From assembly GCA_029207755.1 (NCBI GenBank), contig JARCOQ010000012.1, positions 22,803,740-22,867,739 of the forward strand: a DNA stretch of 64,000 bases, in the 5' to 3' direction. Below are positions 62,475-64,000 of the stretch, piece after piece. Below the pieces are notes generated by a model, which saw only the letters and a program-made list of their open reading frames with translations, was not told where the DNA came from and ran no database searches. The position numbers were made by a program, and so were the translations under genes. The DNA is from Chamaea fasciata (Eukaryota > Chordata > Aves > Passeriformes > Sylviidae). The first letter of the stretch is position 1. Every line of letters begins with the position of its first letter.

Positions 62475-64000
62475 AAGGGATGCAATAGAAAGACTCAGAC
62501 ACACAACCTGATGTTTCCTGCCTACTTAAAATTTTTTCAAGCAAATCAAGTTAAAAAACTTCAGACAGGCATCGTTCAAGTAATTCTCTTAGTATGCCCA
62601 ATTCCTTCATTAATTAATTTGCAGAAGCCTATTAGCATACAGCAAAAGAGCATGATTTAGCTTGACTTGTACCCAAGGAAATGCGTATGTTTAATAACTG
62701 AGATAATACGTTGCACCTCTGTAGCACTTCTCTAGCTGTGCTTGGAGGACTTTCAGGCCAGCTTTTAAATGCATTTAGACATCTCCAGATGCAGAGAGGT
62801 GCCTGGAGAGTTTTCAGAATGTGATTTCAATAATCCATCAGTTATCCGCCAGCTCCCTTGTGAGAGGCAGCAAAAGAACCATTGCAGTGGTGCAGAAGAT
62901 TAGGAAAAAAACGGCAATAAAGCTTTGAAAGAGTTAAGAGATAATCCAACCTTAGGATTCCTAGCAGTGGGCTTTAATGACTAACTAAAGCTCCCTGCAA
63001 GGCAAGGCTGTGTAATCAACGCGGTTCAGGAAAGAAAAGAGAACACTTTGCTGGGAGTGGTGGGACATCAGGTGGCTGCTGTCCTGCAGGGGTGACTCCT
63101 CTGGAAGCTGCACCCTGGCTCAGGCCCCTCTTCACCCCCAGGGAACCCTGAGCCCTCCCCTGTTGTGGCAAGGGGCAAACACTGAGCCACAAGAAGCCCT
63201 GTGGGATAATAAATCTGCTTGGTGGCAATTACTAATAACCACAACACCTTAGCTTCTCCCCTCTGCCTCAGTTTCCCCTTTCAAGCAGAGTTTTTGCAGG
63301 GTTAGGTTCACTTTTCCTATGTGAATCCTATGGCTGGATATGACTGCCCTCTATAAATAACACCCAGCCTTTGATTTGCTGAGACCAAGCATGCCAAAGG
63401 TTTGATTTTCTGCAATAGCTCCTCCATCATTCCAGGATTCCTTGTCTCTGCTTATTTTAGTTTGAATTCATCTTTCTAGAACGTGGGGTTAAAGTGCATT
63501 AGAATTCCAGCACACACACAAAAAATACGGGTTTAGGTCCTCATAAAGTAACTTTTGCCTCCTTCTCAAGTGTGAATTAGACAGAAGTTTCTGCGTCTCT
63601 GGTACCAGAACTATTGGAAAGAAAGGCCAAGATTAGGTCTGGTGAAATGAATAGTTTTCTTTATTTTATAACTTGAAAAGGAGTTTTGGTCTCCAAATCT
63701 TGCTGGCTAAGGTTTTTACACTTTCCTGCTTTTTGCTAGTGTGGGCAATGATACATTAAGGGAAGAAAGTAGATTATGAAGCAAAACCAACTGAATGGTA
63801 AATAATACTTGCAAAGCAGCATTGCTGGCTGAGGGGCTGAATTCAGAGATACTATTCTGAGACTACTATCATTTCATTGATTCTCTCGACTGGGAAATCA
63901 CAGCAAAAAAATTCCTGCCAAAACTCAAAATATCTGTTAGATAAAATATCTAGTACTGCAAAGTAACTGGGCGTATTGGTTGAGAAATATAAACAAAGAA

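Larger units (their letters stand above)
58524..64000. other. Unique noncoding DNA to the window end
   Basis: No gene recognised. Short items: a (TA)n stretch at 60523-60537 and a T-rich low-complexity tract at 62429-62474. Frames up to 123 codons around 61.2-61.9 kb overlap on both strands and carry no motif. Confidence 0.55.

Overview
The window reads as vertebrate nuclear DNA from a bird, most likely a songbird (Passeriformes). It is AT-leaning and CpG-poor. It carries several 5'-truncated CR1 LINE tails, the dominant avian retrotransposon, with typical avian 3' ends (ATTCTRTG-type octamers next to a 'GGTTTGGGTTGGAAGG' block). It also carries two endogenous retrovirus LTRs whose text resembles passerine LTRs as I remember them. 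The lineage call rests on memory of repeat families, not on a search.

I found no protein-coding gene, RNA gene or CRISPR-like array that I can support. The longest open frames (201, 178, 159 and 159 codons) show no recognisable domain, or they lie in simple repeats or transposon copies. The window is best read as intergenic DNA or part of a very large intron.

Layout: 1-9.2 kb is mostly unique DNA with two CR1 tails (1803-2024, plus; 3667-3988, minus). At 9270-9506 there is a compound pyrimidine array, 39 copies of TTCCC running into 7 of TCCCCC. From 9.5 to 31.6 kb the DNA is unique and AT-rich, broken by an AAGA microsatellite (12.08 kb), a degenerate CR1 tail (about 11.97 kb) and a T/TTTTG tract (22.13 kb). 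Two CR1 tails of the same type lie in opposite orientation at 31.68-32.11 kb and 37.13-37.51 kb. A 29-bp GC-rich minisatellite occupies 44502-44868 and a TTTCCC array (25 copies) occupies 51218-51367. At 52718-53048 there is a solo LTR flanked by a 5-bp duplication. At 55523-56115 there is an antisense LTR with an adjacent tRNA-Lys-type primer binding site. A last CR1 fragment lies at 58389-58523, and the rest to 64 kb is unique.

Nothing here forms a multi-gene system. The more notable items are the long G-quadruplex/triplex-prone arrays, the minisatellite with a local two-unit (58-bp) alternation, the inverted CR1 pair, the LTR with primer binding site but no partner LTR, and a few short palindromes and exon-like or promoter-like signals that need conservation or RNA data to judge.
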